Shown one piece after another: positions 39,620 through 48,904 of a stretch of 60,658 nucleotides of DNA (position 1 is its first letter; each line of letters begins with the position of its first letter). A model generated the notes under the pieces. That model searched no databases and was not told where the DNA came from. It worked only from the letters and a program-made list of their open reading frames with translations. This DNA comes from HK-STAS-PATE-2 sp035906575 (lineage in GTDB: Bacteria > Patescibacteriota > Patescibacteriia > 2-12-FULL-60-25). The stretch lies in assembly GCA_035906575.1 (NCBI GenBank), contig JAMIEW010000040.1:1-60658 (forward strand), written 5' to 3'. A program made the position numbers and the translations under genes.

Positions 39620-40822
39620 ATGACCTTTGCCCGCTTCAGCGGCCATTTATTATTGGCCTTCATTCTTGGCGTCGCGCTCGCGAGCTTTAGTTGGTTTATT
39701 TGCGTATTAGGCGCCTGTCTTTGCTTGGCGCTTTATCTCAGTGTCTTTCATCTTGAACCTACGCATATCGCTGGTTTGCTTTTGTGTTTTTGTTTTGGTG
39801 TGTGGCGATTTGATGCAGCGTCAGTTGGCGCAAAAAATCTCGTCCCATTAAAAAATACTTCGCTCTCGACAAGTGCATGCCTCAAACCGGTAAGTGATAT
39901 CCCCTTTCTTACAACAATACGTACCGGGCTCAGTGAACGCATCAAGCAACGATTGCCCGGCGACGAAGGCGCGTTGTTGGCGGGCACACTTTATGGCGAA
40001 CGTGGTTTGAGTTCTGAAATGAAGCTGGCTTTTCGCAATTCAGGCATGACGCATCTTGTTGCCGTAAGCGGCTCAAACCTCTCGATCATTGCAACGGCGC
40101 TCTTTTCGCTTTTAGGTGGACTGCTGCTGCGCAAGCGCACCATGGTTAGCGTTTTACTTTTATCAATCGCTCTCTTTATTTTGTTTGTTGGTTTACAAGC
40201 ACCCGTCGTGCGAGCTGGCATTATGGCCGTCTTGGCCGCATCCGCTCCGCTCGCGGGACGTATCCCTAATGGACCGCGCCTATTACTTGTTTCCTGCGCG
40301 CTCTTCACTTTCTTTCGTCCATGCGCATTGTTATTTGATCCGTCTTTTGCGCTGTCGTTTTTTGCGACGTGGGGATTGATGTCGTATGGATCCGCACTGA
40401 ATGAAGCGCTGAAGAAATACATTAAACCCGATCTTATCCGCTCACTTTTAGCTGAGACTTGTGGCGCATCCCTCATGACCATGCCTTATGCCGCGTGGGC
40501 GTTTGGACAAGTGAGCTTGCTAGGTCTTGTGAGCAATCTTTTTGCTGTGCCGATTGTGCCGTGGGCGATGAGTCTTGGGAGTTTGTGTTTACTTTTGCCC
40601 GAGTGGACGCAGAGCTGCAAAGCCGCCGAAGGCACGTTAAGTGCGATGCTTTGGATCGCGAAGCTCGCGAATGCATTACCGTATGGCGTTTGGCAAAAAG
40701 TTCTGTTTACGTGGCCGAGCCTGCTCATCGCGATGAGTGTTTTGATCTATTACGCGCTTCAATTGCAGTATCGACATGTGGATAAGAGTGATGAAAAAAC
40801 CTTTTTGTCACCACTCGCGTGA
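39620..40822 (+). CDS. comEC: ComEC/Rec2-type DNA uptake channel, channel domain only
   Basis: 400 residues from ATG 39620 (MTFARFSGHLLLAFILGVAL). The competence domain is clear: LLAGTLYGERGLSSEMKLAFRNSGMTHLVAVSGSNLS, QAPVVRAGIMAVLA, DPSFALSFFATWGLM. About ten hydrophobic spans. ComEC passes single-stranded DNA through the inner membrane. The C-terminal metallo-beta-lactamase nuclease domain of full-length ComEC is absent and not encoded next door. The OB-fold region between N-terminal spans is reduced. CPR bacteria usually keep this gene, in line with DNA scavenging. Confidence 0.93.
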   Translation: MTFARFSGHLLLAFILGVALASFSWFICVLGACLCLALYLSVFHLEPTHIAGLLLCFCFGVWRFDAASVGAKNLVPLKNTSLSTSACLKPVSDIPFLTTIRTGLSERIKQRLPGDEGALLAGTLYGERGLSSEMKLAFRNSGMTHLVAVSGSNLSIIATALFSLLGGLLLRKRTMVSVLLLSIALFILFVGLQAPVVRAGIMAVLAASAPLAGRIPNGPRLLLVSCALFTFFRPCALLFDPSFALSFFATWGLMSYGSALNEALKKYIKPDLIRSLLAETCGASLMTMPYAAWAFGQVSLLGLVSNLFAVPIVPWAMSLGSLCLLLPEWTQSCKAAEGTLSAMLWIAKLANALPYGVWQKVLFTWPSLLIAMSVLIYYALQLQYRHVDKSDEKTFLSPLA

Positions 40823-41304
40823 CGGATTCTTTTCGCGCATAAAATGATTCTATGTAGCGATTGTCATTCGTCTATCGCGCCAGCTTTGTTGCAAAGAATG
40901 ACTTCACTTATCGTTAATAGCGGTCGTGAGACCACGGTTCACACAACGGTTACTACTGTTTTTTTACTCGTTGTCGGTTGGGTGCAGACCGGGACATCAC
41001 CGGACCGGTCATGCACGGCGCTCTGGAATTTTTCTGGAACGCATGTCGTTGCACAACGCGTAAAAACAAATGATGGAGTTCGCTTCTTTTCATAAACCAC
41101 TCGATTGCTGATATCGCATTAGCAACGAAGCTTCTGAAACGTTTCTAACTGACTCACGTCTCTTCATTTGGTGTCCTGGTGCCAAAATCCGTGATAGAGG
41201 GTGGCGATCCTGACCCCGCCGCCCTCTGACACGTGAGGCGTTGGTGCCGAATTATTCGCCGCGATAGCGAATAGCTCGGCACTAATGCCCTAAGGAGAAT
41301 ACTC
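40823..41304. other. Gap after comEC; doubtful ORF and leader hairpins
   Basis: A frame at 40844-41095 (83 codons; shorter from 40898) has no recognisable family, ribosome-binding site or good bias; I doubt it. Before the lipoprotein gene lie two hairpins: GAGGG-GGCG / CGCC-CCCTC (about 41198-41227) and GTGCCGA..ATTCGC / GCGAAT..TCGGCAC (about 41242-41283). The latter ends about ten bases before AAGGAG. Confidence 0.4.
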
Positions 41305-41910
41305 ATGTCACGCTGTACCTCGATGGCTCTGCTCATTTGTCTCGGGTTCTTGTTTGGATGTGAAACCACATCCGACCCATCCTTTCGCACACCTTCACTC
41401 GGAGGCGACGCGGGCACAGATGAGCCTGCTTCGTGGGAAGGTGACTGGACCTGGGAAGAACCGGTCGAAACACCCGACGCTTCATGCGGATCGGTTGTCG
41501 AAACCGATGCCGGATCTCATGCAGAATGTCCCAACGGACAAAAACTGCAGGGGGATCTACGCATCAGCGTCTCGTATGGGTTGATCCCTGGCTGCGTTGC
41601 TGGCCATGTCATCCACCTCTGGGGCGGAGACGGCGAAGAATACACATCTTCACCCGACCAAGATTTGGTCGTACCGCTCGCTACTGCGTGGCGTGGGTGG
41701 CTCGCCTTCAATGTCACTTGCGGCAATAACTGGGACGAGCGCGTTGTGTGGTCGGCGACAACGCTTGATGATCTCGTCGAACACGGACGCATCACCGTAA
41801 CAGGTAATGGATTCGATCTAAGTGAATCCATCAAGGCCTGCGCCTCAGTAACGGGCAGCACGACGTTGTTGCCATTTATCCCGCTCACGTGCGGCGATAA
41901 TCCGTGCTAG
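41305..41910 (+). CDS. Putative lipoprotein, unknown
   Basis: 201 residues. Lipoprotein signal: MSRCTSMALLICLGFLFGC, with C19 as the likely lipidated residue. A Ser/Thr/Asp-rich linker (about 20-60) follows. The C-terminal domain has several cysteines, likely disulphides, and beta-type segments (VIHLWGGDGEEYTS, GWLAFNVTCGNNWDERVVW). The cysteine-rich end TCGDNPC is notable. No family recognised. AAGGAG is eight bases before the ATG. Codon use and hairpin leader resemble the accessory block. Single-gene unit with own terminator. Confidence 0.75.
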   Translation: MSRCTSMALLICLGFLFGCETTSDPSFRTPSLGGDAGTDEPASWEGDWTWEEPVETPDASCGSVVETDAGSHAECPNGQKLQGDLRISVSYGLIPGCVAGHVIHLWGGDGEEYTSSPDQDLVVPLATAWRGWLAFNVTCGNNWDERVVWSATTLDDLVEHGRITVTGNGFDLSESIKACASVTGSTTLLPFIPLTCGDNPC

Positions 41911-41930
41911 GCGCCGTCACAACAACTGAA

Positions 41931-41967
41931 TCCCCGCCGTTTACGCCTGTAACGGCGGGGATTTTCT
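41931..41967 (+). terminator. Intrinsic terminator
   Basis: TCCCCGCCGTT and AACGGCGGGGA around a 9-base loop, followed by TTTTC. Confidence 0.9.
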
Positions 41968-42045
41968 TCATCCATCCACAGGCATTGCTTTACACTCCCT
42001 TTCATTCGTCCTATCGTATAGAACATAAACAGAACACTTAACCTT

Positions 42046-43131
42046 ATGGCCAAAAAAACAACGGACGAAAACTCCGGCAAAAAAGCAGCGATCTCAGGAG
42101 CAATCGATCAAATTCGTGAAAAGTTTGGTGATGGGTCCATCATGAAAATGGGCGATGCCCGTAAAATGCAGATCGAGGCCATCCCAACCGGCTGTCTCTC
42201 AATTGATATGGCGCTTGGCGTCCTCGGTGTGCCTCGCGGCCGTATTATCGAAATTTACGGTCCAGAGTCGTCTGGTAAAACGACGCTCGCCCAACACATC
42301 ATTGCCGAAGCACAAAAACGCGGAGGTGTTGCTGCCTTCGTTGATGCCGAGCATGCGCTCGACCCAGACTATGCGCGCAAGATCGGTGTTGATGTCGACA
42401 ATCTTCTTATCTCTCAACCAGATAATGGTGAACAAGCGCTCGACATTGTTGAAACGCTCGTTCGCTCAAATGCGATTGATGTCATCGTGATCGATTCGGT
42501 AGCCGCTCTTACGCCAAAAGCTGAAATCGATGGTGAGATGGGTGACTCCCATATGGGCTTGCACGCTCGCTTGATGAGCCAAGCCCTTCGCAAACTCACC
42601 GCCATTATCTCGCGCTCAAATACGACGGTTATCTTCATTAACCAAATTCGTATGAAGATCGGTGTGATGTTTGGCAATCCAGAAACAACCACGGGTGGTA
42701 ATGCGCTTAAGTTTTACTCATCGTTGCGTATCGAGATTCGCCGCGCTGCCCAGATCAAGCTTGGTGAAAAAATCATTGGTAACCACGTAAAAGTAAAGGT
42801 CGTAAAAAACAAAGTTGCCGCTCCGTTTAGAACGTGTGAATTCGACATTATGTACAATGAGGGTATCTCACTCGCTGGCGATATTCTTGATGTCGGTACT
42901 GAGCTAGGCGTCATTCAAAAATCAGGTCACTCCTACTCCTTCAATGGGGAAAAGTTGGGGATGGGACGTGAAAACGCTAAAGCCGGTCTCAAAGAACGCC
43001 CAACCATGATCGCCGAAATTCGCGAAAAAGCGATTGCCGCCTGGCAAGCCGCCGAAAACGCAGGCAATGTCGCAAAGCCTGATCCTGAAGGTGATTCTGA
43101 TGAAGACGGCGAAGAACCGACTGAAGAATAG
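42046..43131 (+). CDS. recA: Recombinase RecA
   Basis: 361 residues. Walker A is GPESSGKTT (about 75-83). Walker B is VIVIDSVAAL. Loop 1 is EIDGEMGDSHMGLHARLMSQ and loop 2 is FINQIRMKIGVMFGNPETTTGGNALKF, followed by the C-terminal domain. RecA forms filaments on single-stranded DNA for homologous recombination and repair, and may handle DNA brought in through ComEC. The C-terminus is acidic (SDEDGEEPTEE), as in many RecA proteins. I see no clear LexA box upstream. Confidence 0.98.
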   Translation: MAKKTTDENSGKKAAISGAIDQIREKFGDGSIMKMGDARKMQIEAIPTGCLSIDMALGVLGVPRGRIIEIYGPESSGKTTLAQHIIAEAQKRGGVAAFVDAEHALDPDYARKIGVDVDNLLISQPDNGEQALDIVETLVRSNAIDVIVIDSVAALTPKAEIDGEMGDSHMGLHARLMSQALRKLTAIISRSNTTVIFINQIRMKIGVMFGNPETTTGGNALKFYSSLRIEIRRAAQIKLGEKIIGNHVKVKVVKNKVAAPFRTCEFDIMYNEGISLAGDILDVGTELGVIQKSGHSYSFNGEKLGMGRENAKAGLKERPTMIAEIREKAIAAWQAAENAGNVAKPDPEGDSDEDGEEPTEE

Positions 43132-43141
43132 ATCCACCCTG

Positions 43142-43168
43142 CCCTCCTTTCGCAAGGAGGGTTTTGGT
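43142..43168 (+). terminator. recA terminator
   Basis: CCCTCCTT / AAGGAGGG with a TCGC loop, followed by TTTTGGTT. Confidence 0.85.
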
Positions 43169-43171
43169 TAT

Positions 43172-43200
43172 AAAAGCCCCTTCCTTGCGAAAGGAAGGGG
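43172..43200 (-). terminator. ychF terminator
   Basis: CCCCTTCCTT / AAGGAAGGGG; on the minus strand followed by CTTTTAT. Lies between convergent recA and ychF. Confidence 0.8.
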
Positions 43201-43212
43201 TTGGGGATGGAT

Positions 43213-44295
43213 CTAGGCACCAACTCTGAAGTAACACACATCACCATCTTGCATCACATAGTCTTTGCCTTCGACACGCGTGAGGCCTTTAGCGCGACAC
43301 GCCGCTTCACCACCTTCACGGACATAGTCTTCATAAGACGTAACTTCTACACGAATGAAATTCTTTTCAAAATCCGTGTGAATGACGCCGGCCGCTTGTG
43401 GAGCTTTGGTACCAACTTTTACCGTCCATGCACGCGTTTCAACTTCACCCGTTGTGAGATAGGTGATCAGACCAAGCAAGCGATAAGATTCTTTGATTAA
43501 GAGATCGAGACCTGACTGTGTTTGGCCGGCCATCTCTAGTAATTCTTTCTTCTCATCGCCTTCAACATTCATCAATTCGGATTCAAGCTTTACGCAAACA
43601 GGTACAAGTAAGCCTTTTAGATCTGTTGTGCGATCCTTCCAGCTACCGTCTTGCAACTGCTCTTCGCTCACGTTCACCACATAGAGCATGGGCTTTAAGG
43701 TGAGCAGATGAAGATGCTTCATGATGGCACGTTCTTCGTCGGACCATTCAAGATCGCGAAGCATGGTGCCGCCGTTCAATTCAACGATGGCTTTTTTCAC
43801 GAGCGCGAGCTCAAGCTCCATGTCTTTAGTCTTGCCGCTCTTCATTTGCTTCTCAAGTGTTTGATCACGTTTGATGAGCTGCTCAAGATCAGCAAGAGCA
43901 AGTTCGGTATTAATCGTGTCTGCATCACGTGCAGGATTAATTGAGCCGTCGACGTGCAAAATATCGTTATTATCAAAAGCGCGTACCACCTGCGCGATCG
44001 CGTCCGTCTCACGGATATTCGCCAAAAACTTATTACCAAGGCCTTGGCCTTCGGCCGCACCTTTAACAAGACCGGCGATATCAACGAATTCGATAATGGT
44101 CGGGACAAGTTTTTTGCTGCCGCTCATTTTTGAAAGCACCGCGAGACGTTCGTCTGGTACCTCAACAACACCGACATTCGGGTCGATCGTACAGAATGGG
44201 TAGTTGGCGCAATCGACCTGCTTTTTGGTGATTGCACTAAACATGGTGGATTTGCCGACATTCGGGAGACCGACGATACCGATTTGGAGAGCCAT
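43213..44295 (-). CDS. ychF: Ribosome-binding ATPase YchF
   Basis: 360 residues from ATG 44295 (MALQIGIVGLPNVGKSTMFS). P-loop GLPNVGKS; ANYPFCTIDPNVGVV (switch I); DIAGLVKGAAEGQGLGNKFL (switch II). The NVSE motif in VVNVSEEQLQ replaces the NKxD base specificity motif, giving ATP preference in this family. The C-terminal TGS-like domain ends with GEAACRAKGLTRVEGKDYVMQDGD. YchF/OLA1 proteins act at the ribosome and in stress responses; precise role unsettled. Confidence 0.96.
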   Translation of the reverse strand: MALQIGIVGLPNVGKSTMFSAITKKQVDCANYPFCTIDPNVGVVEVPDERLAVLSKMSGSKKLVPTIIEFVDIAGLVKGAAEGQGLGNKFLANIRETDAIAQVVRAFDNNDILHVDGSINPARDADTINTELALADLEQLIKRDQTLEKQMKSGKTKDMELELALVKKAIVELNGGTMLRDLEWSDEERAIMKHLHLLTLKPMLYVVNVSEEQLQDGSWKDRTTDLKGLLVPVCVKLESELMNVEGDEKKELLEMAGQTQSGLDLLIKESYRLLGLITYLTTGEVETRAWTVKVGTKAPQAAGVIHTDFEKNFIRVEVTSYEDYVREGGEAACRAKGLTRVEGKDYVMQDGDVCYFRVGA

Positions 44296-44388
44296 AGATG
44301 GCGCGAGCGTAGCGGTTTTTTGGTGATAATACAAGCCTTTCGCTTTACATTGAGCTTTTATTATGCTGAGGTGTGGCCGGAGGTCTAG

Positions 44389-44808
44389 ATGCCGTTTACA
44401 TTTAGCACAGGAATGCCCTATAAGTGCCCAAGCGACGGACGCCTGGTGGTTATCATCCTCAACGATGAAAGCGTTATCAGGGTGAGATTTCTCTCGTACG
44501 CACCACCCGGCACTGATGAGTACCGCGGGCTCAAAAAGCTCTGCTATCTAACGGATTCTAAGGGATCCTATGCGGACAAAGGCCTGTCATTCGGTAGACA
44601 ACCCCTCAATACCGCACCTTACGCTGAAGTTACGGATGGGATCTTGATGCTCATCATCAATGCAGGACGCTACGCCATCGATGAAGACTTCAAGCTCAGT
44701 CCCAACGACCCCGCCTTCGATGCGCTTTCAAAAGAGGCTCGAAAGAAGGATCGAGTTGTTACCATCCTCAAGCCCCTTGGCCCGCCGGCGAACTTCGCCC
44801 CACACTGA
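44389..44808 (+). CDS. Orphan protein, unknown
   Basis: 139 residues, ATG 44389 with GGAGGT four bases upstream. Beta-rich start (LVVIILNDESVIRVRFLSYA), then a charged C-terminal helix (DALSKEARKKDRVVTILKPL). No signal peptide or membrane span, no family recognised. It stands alone between ychF and trigger factor, both housekeeping, with G/C-richer codons than they have, so it is possibly an acquired cargo gene. Confidence 0.6.
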   Translation: MPFTFSTGMPYKCPSDGRLVVIILNDESVIRVRFLSYAPPGTDEYRGLKKLCYLTDSKGSYADKGLSFGRQPLNTAPYAEVTDGILMLIINAGRYAIDEDFKLSPNDPAFDALSKEARKKDRVVTILKPLGPPANFAPH

Positions 44809-44864
44809 CCCAGAACCCCCTACTTGCTGCCATATTCTCTAGGCTCGAGTACGGGGTTTTCTGA

Positions 44865-44893
44865 TTGACGAAATACGCCATTTCGCCTAGTAT
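44865..44893 (+). promoter_or_regulatory. Promoter of trigger factor
   Basis: TTGACG (44865-44870), 17-base spacer, TAGTAT (44888-44893). Start near 44900, four bases before the ATG, a near-leaderless mRNA. Confidence 0.75.
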
Positions 44894-44903
44894 CCGGCCA
44901 TCT

Positions 44904-46193
44904 ATGCCTACGTCCAAGACCACCCTCCTGCCAAAAGCGCAGGTCCAAATCACCTTTGAAGTTACTTGGGATGAAGCTCTTCCTTATCTCGAAGAGGCTG
45001 CTAAAGACATTTCGAAGGCAAAACCTTTGCCGGGCTTTCGTCCAGGCCATGCTACCTATGAAGATATTAAGCGCGCACATGGCGAAATGGCCATTCTTGA
45101 AACCGGTATCGAGCGCATCGTTCGTGCTGCCTATGTTAAAACCGTTCTTGCTGAAAAATTGAATACGGTCGGTTCACCAACGATTGCCGTTGACGCTTTA
45201 ACACCTGGTCAAACGATTAAATTCACCACGACGGTCTCGATCGTCCCAACGATCAATAAGCTCGCTGACTATAAGGACGGCAAGGTTAAAAAGACTGCAA
45301 GCGAAGTAAACGAAGCGCAGGTAGAAGAAGCGATTGATCAGATGCGTAAAATGCGTGCCGAAGATATCAAGGTTGAACGCGCTGCCACACTCGAAGATAT
45401 GGTGATGATCGATATGGAAATGTTGCACAACAACGTCACACTCGAAGGCGGCAAGGGTGCGGACTATCGCGTCTACTTGAACGAGCCTCACTATATCCCT
45501 GGCATGGCAGAACAGTTGGTTGGCCTCAAAGAAGGCGAAGAAAAAACCTTCGAATTGCCGTTTCCTGAAAACCACTATCAAAAGCACTTGGCTGGCAAAG
45601 AGATTAAATTCATTACCAAAACCAAGGGCGTCTTTGAACGCAAAATGCCAACGGCAAATGACGAATTTGCCAAAGCCTATGGCCTTGAGAGCATTACCGA
45701 GCTTCGCTCGAAGTTGAAAGAAAATCTCGTAAAAGAAACTGAATCGCGCGCTGCTGAAACCGCCGAGATCGCCATGTTAGAAAAACTCGTTGACGCATCT
45801 TCGTTTGGCGAAGTGCCTGATGTTCTCATCAATGAAGAAGTGAACCGCATGATGAAAGAACTCGAGCACGGTATCGAAGAACAGGGTATGACCATGGAGA
45901 ACTATCTCTCGTCCATTAAGAAATCCAAAGACGATCTTAAGATGGATTTCATCCAGCAAGCCATTCGCCGCATTAACACCGCGATCTTGATCAAAGAAGT
46001 TTCGTTGAAAGAAGGTGTCGATGTTACCGAAGAAGAAATCGACGCTGAAGTTGATACCATTCTTGAATCTGTGCCTGCTGATGATGCTGCTACTCGTGAG
46101 CGTGTTATCTCTCCAGAGTACCGTGAATATGTTTCGATTCAAATGCGCAATCGCAAGACCATCGAAATTTTGAAAGCAAAGTGTATTGAGTAA
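44904..46193 (+). CDS. tig: Trigger factor
   Basis: 429 residues from ATG 44904; the open frame upstream overlaps the promoter, so it is not used. The ribosome-binding N-domain has the signature GFRPGHATYEDI (GFRxGxxP-like, with the usual P changed). The PPIase domain (about 150-240) includes IPGMAEQLVGLKEGEEKTFEL. The C-terminal chaperone arms follow (about 250-429). Trigger factor meets nascent chains at the ribosome exit and assists folding. Confidence 0.92.
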   Translation: MPTSKTTLLPKAQVQITFEVTWDEALPYLEEAAKDISKAKPLPGFRPGHATYEDIKRAHGEMAILETGIERIVRAAYVKTVLAEKLNTVGSPTIAVDALTPGQTIKFTTTVSIVPTINKLADYKDGKVKKTASEVNEAQVEEAIDQMRKMRAEDIKVERAATLEDMVMIDMEMLHNNVTLEGGKGADYRVYLNEPHYIPGMAEQLVGLKEGEEKTFELPFPENHYQKHLAGKEIKFITKTKGVFERKMPTANDEFAKAYGLESITELRSKLKENLVKETESRAAETAEIAMLEKLVDASSFGEVPDVLINEEVNRMMKELEHGIEEQGMTMENYLSSIKKSKDDLKMDFIQQAIRRINTAILIKEVSLKEGVDVTEEEIDAEVDTILESVPADDAATRERVISPEYREYVSIQMRNRKTIEILKAKCIE

Positions 46194-46198
46194 CAAAA

Positions 46199-46235
46199 CA
46201 CCCCCGAAGATGAGTTCATCTCGGGGGTTTTTGAT
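46199..46235. terminator. Bidirectional terminator
   Basis: CCCCCGA-GATGA / TCATC-TCGGGGG, flanked by AAAACA and TTTTTG. Between convergent tig and the coiled-coil gene. Confidence 0.9.
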
Positions 46236-47357
46236 TCAGGCTTCACCGATCTTTACGATGGCGCATGCTGCTTGCTCGATCTCATCGAGGTAGCGAGGCA
46301 TGTCAATCGCTTCGATCTTTGGATTCGGGAGGAGCTTGTGACCGATCACGACCGATGCCACTGCCATGAGTTGGCGAGAGATCTTTTCATGCGCCTGCGT
46401 TTGCAGAAGTTGCGCGTGATCAATCGCGTCTTCACTCGCGTCCATTGAAGCATCGGCCTCTTTGATGAGCTCGATATCATGATAGATATCACCGACACTA
46501 TCAACAAACACATGAAGCTTATTCAGCTCGGTCTGCGTCTTTTCGATGAGGTCGCTGATGGACTTAATCGCTGTATTTAAGCTGCGCTCCGTTGAGACGA
46601 GTCGCACCCTTGAGTTCTCTAACGCATCAAAGCGATCGTCATCACCGGCATTTTTTGCGTGCTGAATACGAGCAGTTATTCGTTCTTTGAGTTGCTTTGT
46701 CTTTTCGAGACGGGTTTTCAAATCAACAAGTGACCTGCTCCAGTCAGAGCCGGGGCCGATGAGTTCGGCTTCGACGCGTTTTAGACCATCGAGATAGTAG
46801 CCACGCAAATTCTTTATTGTGTTTTGAGCATTCTCTTCTTCGGCTTCTCTTCCGAAGATCAGAAGCCTGTGAACACGATCGTCCTTAATCCAGATGCGCC
46901 GCTTCTCCTCATCATCCCATCGCGTAGCCCCTCCGAGCCATGGGATAAGAAATATATCGAACGGCGAAAGAACGAGATTTCGAACATAAAACGCGGCATG
47001 ACTCAGAAGAGACATCGAGTCTTTTTTTCGATTACGCTCTACAATAATCAATACATAGAAGAAGGTCACTATCATCGGCAGACCGACAAAACCATCTATT
47101 GAGAGTGTTGTAATGACCAGGCCAAGAATAAGACTTATCAGCCCCATGACAGTCGTTAACTTGGTTGCGAATAGGTCTCCGTCCAAAGCAAGGTTTTTTA
47201 ACCGCATATGCGCGTAATGCTTCACACTACCATCCAACCACCGCCGAAGGCGCTTGATTGGGCCAGGTTGCTGCAAAGCAATGACCTCGCTCGGACTCTT
47301 ATCGAGACCCGAAAGAACAATGAGCTGATCAGCTGTAAGCGTCTTCTGTTCGGACAT
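46236..47357 (-). CDS. Membrane-anchored coiled-coil protein, unknown
   Basis: 373 residues from ATG 47357, with ACGGAGGC directly upstream. Two membrane spans near 62-80 (TTVMGLISLILGLVITTLSI) and 83-100. A possible amphipathic stretch lies at about 125-145 (LVLSPFDIFLIPWLGG). The last 200 residues are long coiled coils (LKTRLEKTKQLKERITARIQ onward). No family recognised. Topology places the coiled coil in the cytoplasm if both spans form a hairpin. Its single-gene unit and unusual composition may mark it as accessory. Confidence 0.7.
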   Translation of the reverse strand: MSEQKTLTADQLIVLSGLDKSPSEVIALQQPGPIKRLRRWLDGSVKHYAHMRLKNLALDGDLFATKLTTVMGLISLILGLVITTLSIDGFVGLPMIVTFFYVLIIVERNRKKDSMSLLSHAAFYVRNLVLSPFDIFLIPWLGGATRWDDEEKRRIWIKDDRVHRLLIFGREAEEENAQNTIKNLRGYYLDGLKRVEAELIGPGSDWSRSLVDLKTRLEKTKQLKERITARIQHAKNAGDDDRFDALENSRVRLVSTERSLNTAIKSISDLIEKTQTELNKLHVFVDSVGDIYHDIELIKEADASMDASEDAIDHAQLLQTQAHEKISRQLMAVASVVIGHKLLPNPKIEAIDMPRYLDEIEQAACAIVKIGEA

Positions 47358-47409
47358 ACTGCCTCCGTTGTGAAAGACCGAAACCAACGGAGTTGTTATA
47401 ACGAAATAC

Positions 47410-48363
47410 CTATTTTGTCAACGAGTCCCACTGCTTTTTGATCCCCTCCTTCAAACTTGTCGTTGGTTTATAACCAAGCTCTTTTTCAGAACGTGTAAGA
47501 TCAGCGAAGGTGCGTTCTACGTCGCCTGGTTGCATGGGTTTTTTATCTAGGATGGGTTCTTTGCCAACGACTTCGCCGATAGTTGTGACCATTTCTGAAA
47601 GCGAAACAGGCGATGAGCCGCCGAGATTCCAAATACGATATCCATGTTCTTCGATACGGTCTGCGGCAGATAAAATACCTGCGACAATATCATCGATAAA
47701 TGTGTAGTCACGGCTTGTCGATCCGTCGCCAAAAAATGGAATAGGTTTTTCTTCTGAGACAAGTTTTAAAAATTTCTGAATCGCAAGATCAGGGCGCTGG
47801 CGTGGGCCAAAGACCGTAAAGAAACGCAAGTTCGCAATCGGTAGCTTTGTGAGGTGGTGATGTGCGTACGCGATAAGCTCACCTGCGCGCTTTGTCGCCG
47901 CATATGGAGAAATTTGCTGATTTACATCATGCGTTTCAGAAAAAGGAACCACCGGTGAATTGCCGTAGACCGAACTACTCGAAGCCATCACAAAACGCTT
48001 TACACGAGACTTCGTCGCTTGGTTCAAAAGAATTTGCGATGCCAAAATATTTGCTCTCACATACCCAGCAGGATCTTCAATACTCGGACGAACACCTGCT
48101 TTTGCTGCAAGATGGATCACCGTCTCTGGACGCTCTTTTTCAAAAAGTATTTTGACGAATTCAGCATCAGCGAGATCACCTTCGTAAAAGGTAAACTCAT
48201 CCCCTGCATTACGAATAGCAGCAAGATTTGCTTCTTTTAGTTCACGCGAATAGTAGGGGTCAAAATTATCGACCCCAACTACACGATGACCTTTTTTCAA
48301 TAGTGCTTCGCAGGTATGTGAAGCGATGAAGCCAGCGGCGCCGGTGACGAAGTAGATGCTCAT
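47410..48363 (-). CDS. NAD-dependent epimerase, UDP-glucuronate 4-epimerase type
   Basis: 317 residues. TGAAGFIASH glycine motif, then GVDNFDPYYSRELKEANL, a stretch typical of UDP-glucuronate/galacturonate 4-epimerases (DNFDPYY), HLAAKAGVRPSIEDP, SSSSVYG and the catalytic YAATKRAGE. FFTVFGPRQRPDLAI supports the same subfamily. It would convert UDP-glucuronate made by Ugd (35723) to UDP-galacturonate for surface polysaccharide. Its ATG overlaps the stop of the upstream NUDIX gene (ATGA). Confidence 0.92.
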   Translation of the reverse strand: MSIYFVTGAAGFIASHTCEALLKKGHRVVGVDNFDPYYSRELKEANLAAIRNAGDEFTFYEGDLADAEFVKILFEKERPETVIHLAAKAGVRPSIEDPAGYVRANILASQILLNQATKSRVKRFVMASSSSVYGNSPVVPFSETHDVNQQISPYAATKRAGELIAYAHHHLTKLPIANLRFFTVFGPRQRPDLAIQKFLKLVSEEKPIPFFGDGSTSRDYTFIDDIVAGILSAADRIEEHGYRIWNLGGSSPVSLSEMVTTIGEVVGKEPILDKKPMQPGDVERTFADLTRSEKELGYKPTTSLKEGIKKQWDSLTK

Positions 48364-48788
48364 ATAATCAACAAAAGACGTTCTTTGTTTTCGTTAAAAT
48401 AGTCCTTGAGATTCTGGTAGCTCAAGCGTTCAACCACCTGGTCAAAATCTACCCATTCAGGAAATTCTTTTGCTTCTGTCTTTTCTGAAAAGTCTCCGCC
48501 ATTTGCGAAACCAGCAAACATGACGATATTCGCCCAAGTCTCTTCTTTAACCCAATCACCCTTTACTTCGTACACCATATCAGGAAGTTTGGTTTTGATT
48601 TCGAAATCAATCCCCGTTTCTTCTTTACACTCTCGAATGGTTGCTTGTTCACCCGTTTCTCCAGGTTCGATATGACCCTTTGGAAAACTCCAATCATTAA
48701 ACTTTTGGCGAAAAATCAATAAAACCTGGAGTTTGTTATTCTGTTTCTGCAACACGATGCAACCGGCTTTCTGAATGGGTGCCTTCAT
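48360..48788 (-). CDS. NUDIX hydrolase
   Basis: 142 residues from ATG 48788 (MKAPIQKAGCIVLQ); the frame stays open upstream to 48932 but that part overlaps the plus-strand RNA promoter and lacks similarity. The NUDIX box GHIEPGETGEQATIRECKEE with TGI follows the family pattern G-x5-E-x7-RE-x2-EE-x-G exactly. FNDWSFPKGHIE is the usual lead-in. Such enzymes cleave nucleoside diphosphates linked to another group (oxidised NTPs, ApnA, NDP-sugars). Coupling to the sugar epimerase by ATGA suggests an NDP-sugar or housecleaning role (inference). Confidence 0.92.
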   Translation of the reverse strand: MKAPIQKAGCIVLQKQNNKLQVLLIFRQKFNDWSFPKGHIEPGETGEQATIRECKEETGIDFEIKTKLPDMVYEVKGDWVKEETWANIVMFAGFANGGDFSEKTEAKEFPEWVDFDQVVERLSYQNLKDYFNENKERLLLII

Positions 48789-48869
48789 AAATCTATCTGA
48801 TTTCACCAGAGAAACAACCAGCCGTCGAGCTTCGTCGAACAACGCGAGGCAATTACGTATAGTCAACGC

Positions 48870-48898
48870 TTGACAAATCCAGCTCTTTTTGTTAGCGT
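48870..48898 (+). promoter_or_regulatory. Promoter of candidate small RNA
   Basis: TTGACA (48870-48875), 17-base spacer, TAGCGT (48893-48898). Confidence 0.75.
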
Positions 48899-48904
48899 AA
48901 CTCA

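Noticed and set aside
40844..41095. 83-codon frame after comEC as a missing ComEC nuclease domain
   Set aside because: No metallo-beta-lactamase motifs, no ribosome-binding site and poor coding character.
42000..42045. LexA box upstream of recA
   Set aside because: GAACATAAACAGAAC-like repeats are direct, not the inverted GAAC-N4-GTTC or CTG-N10-CAG pattern.
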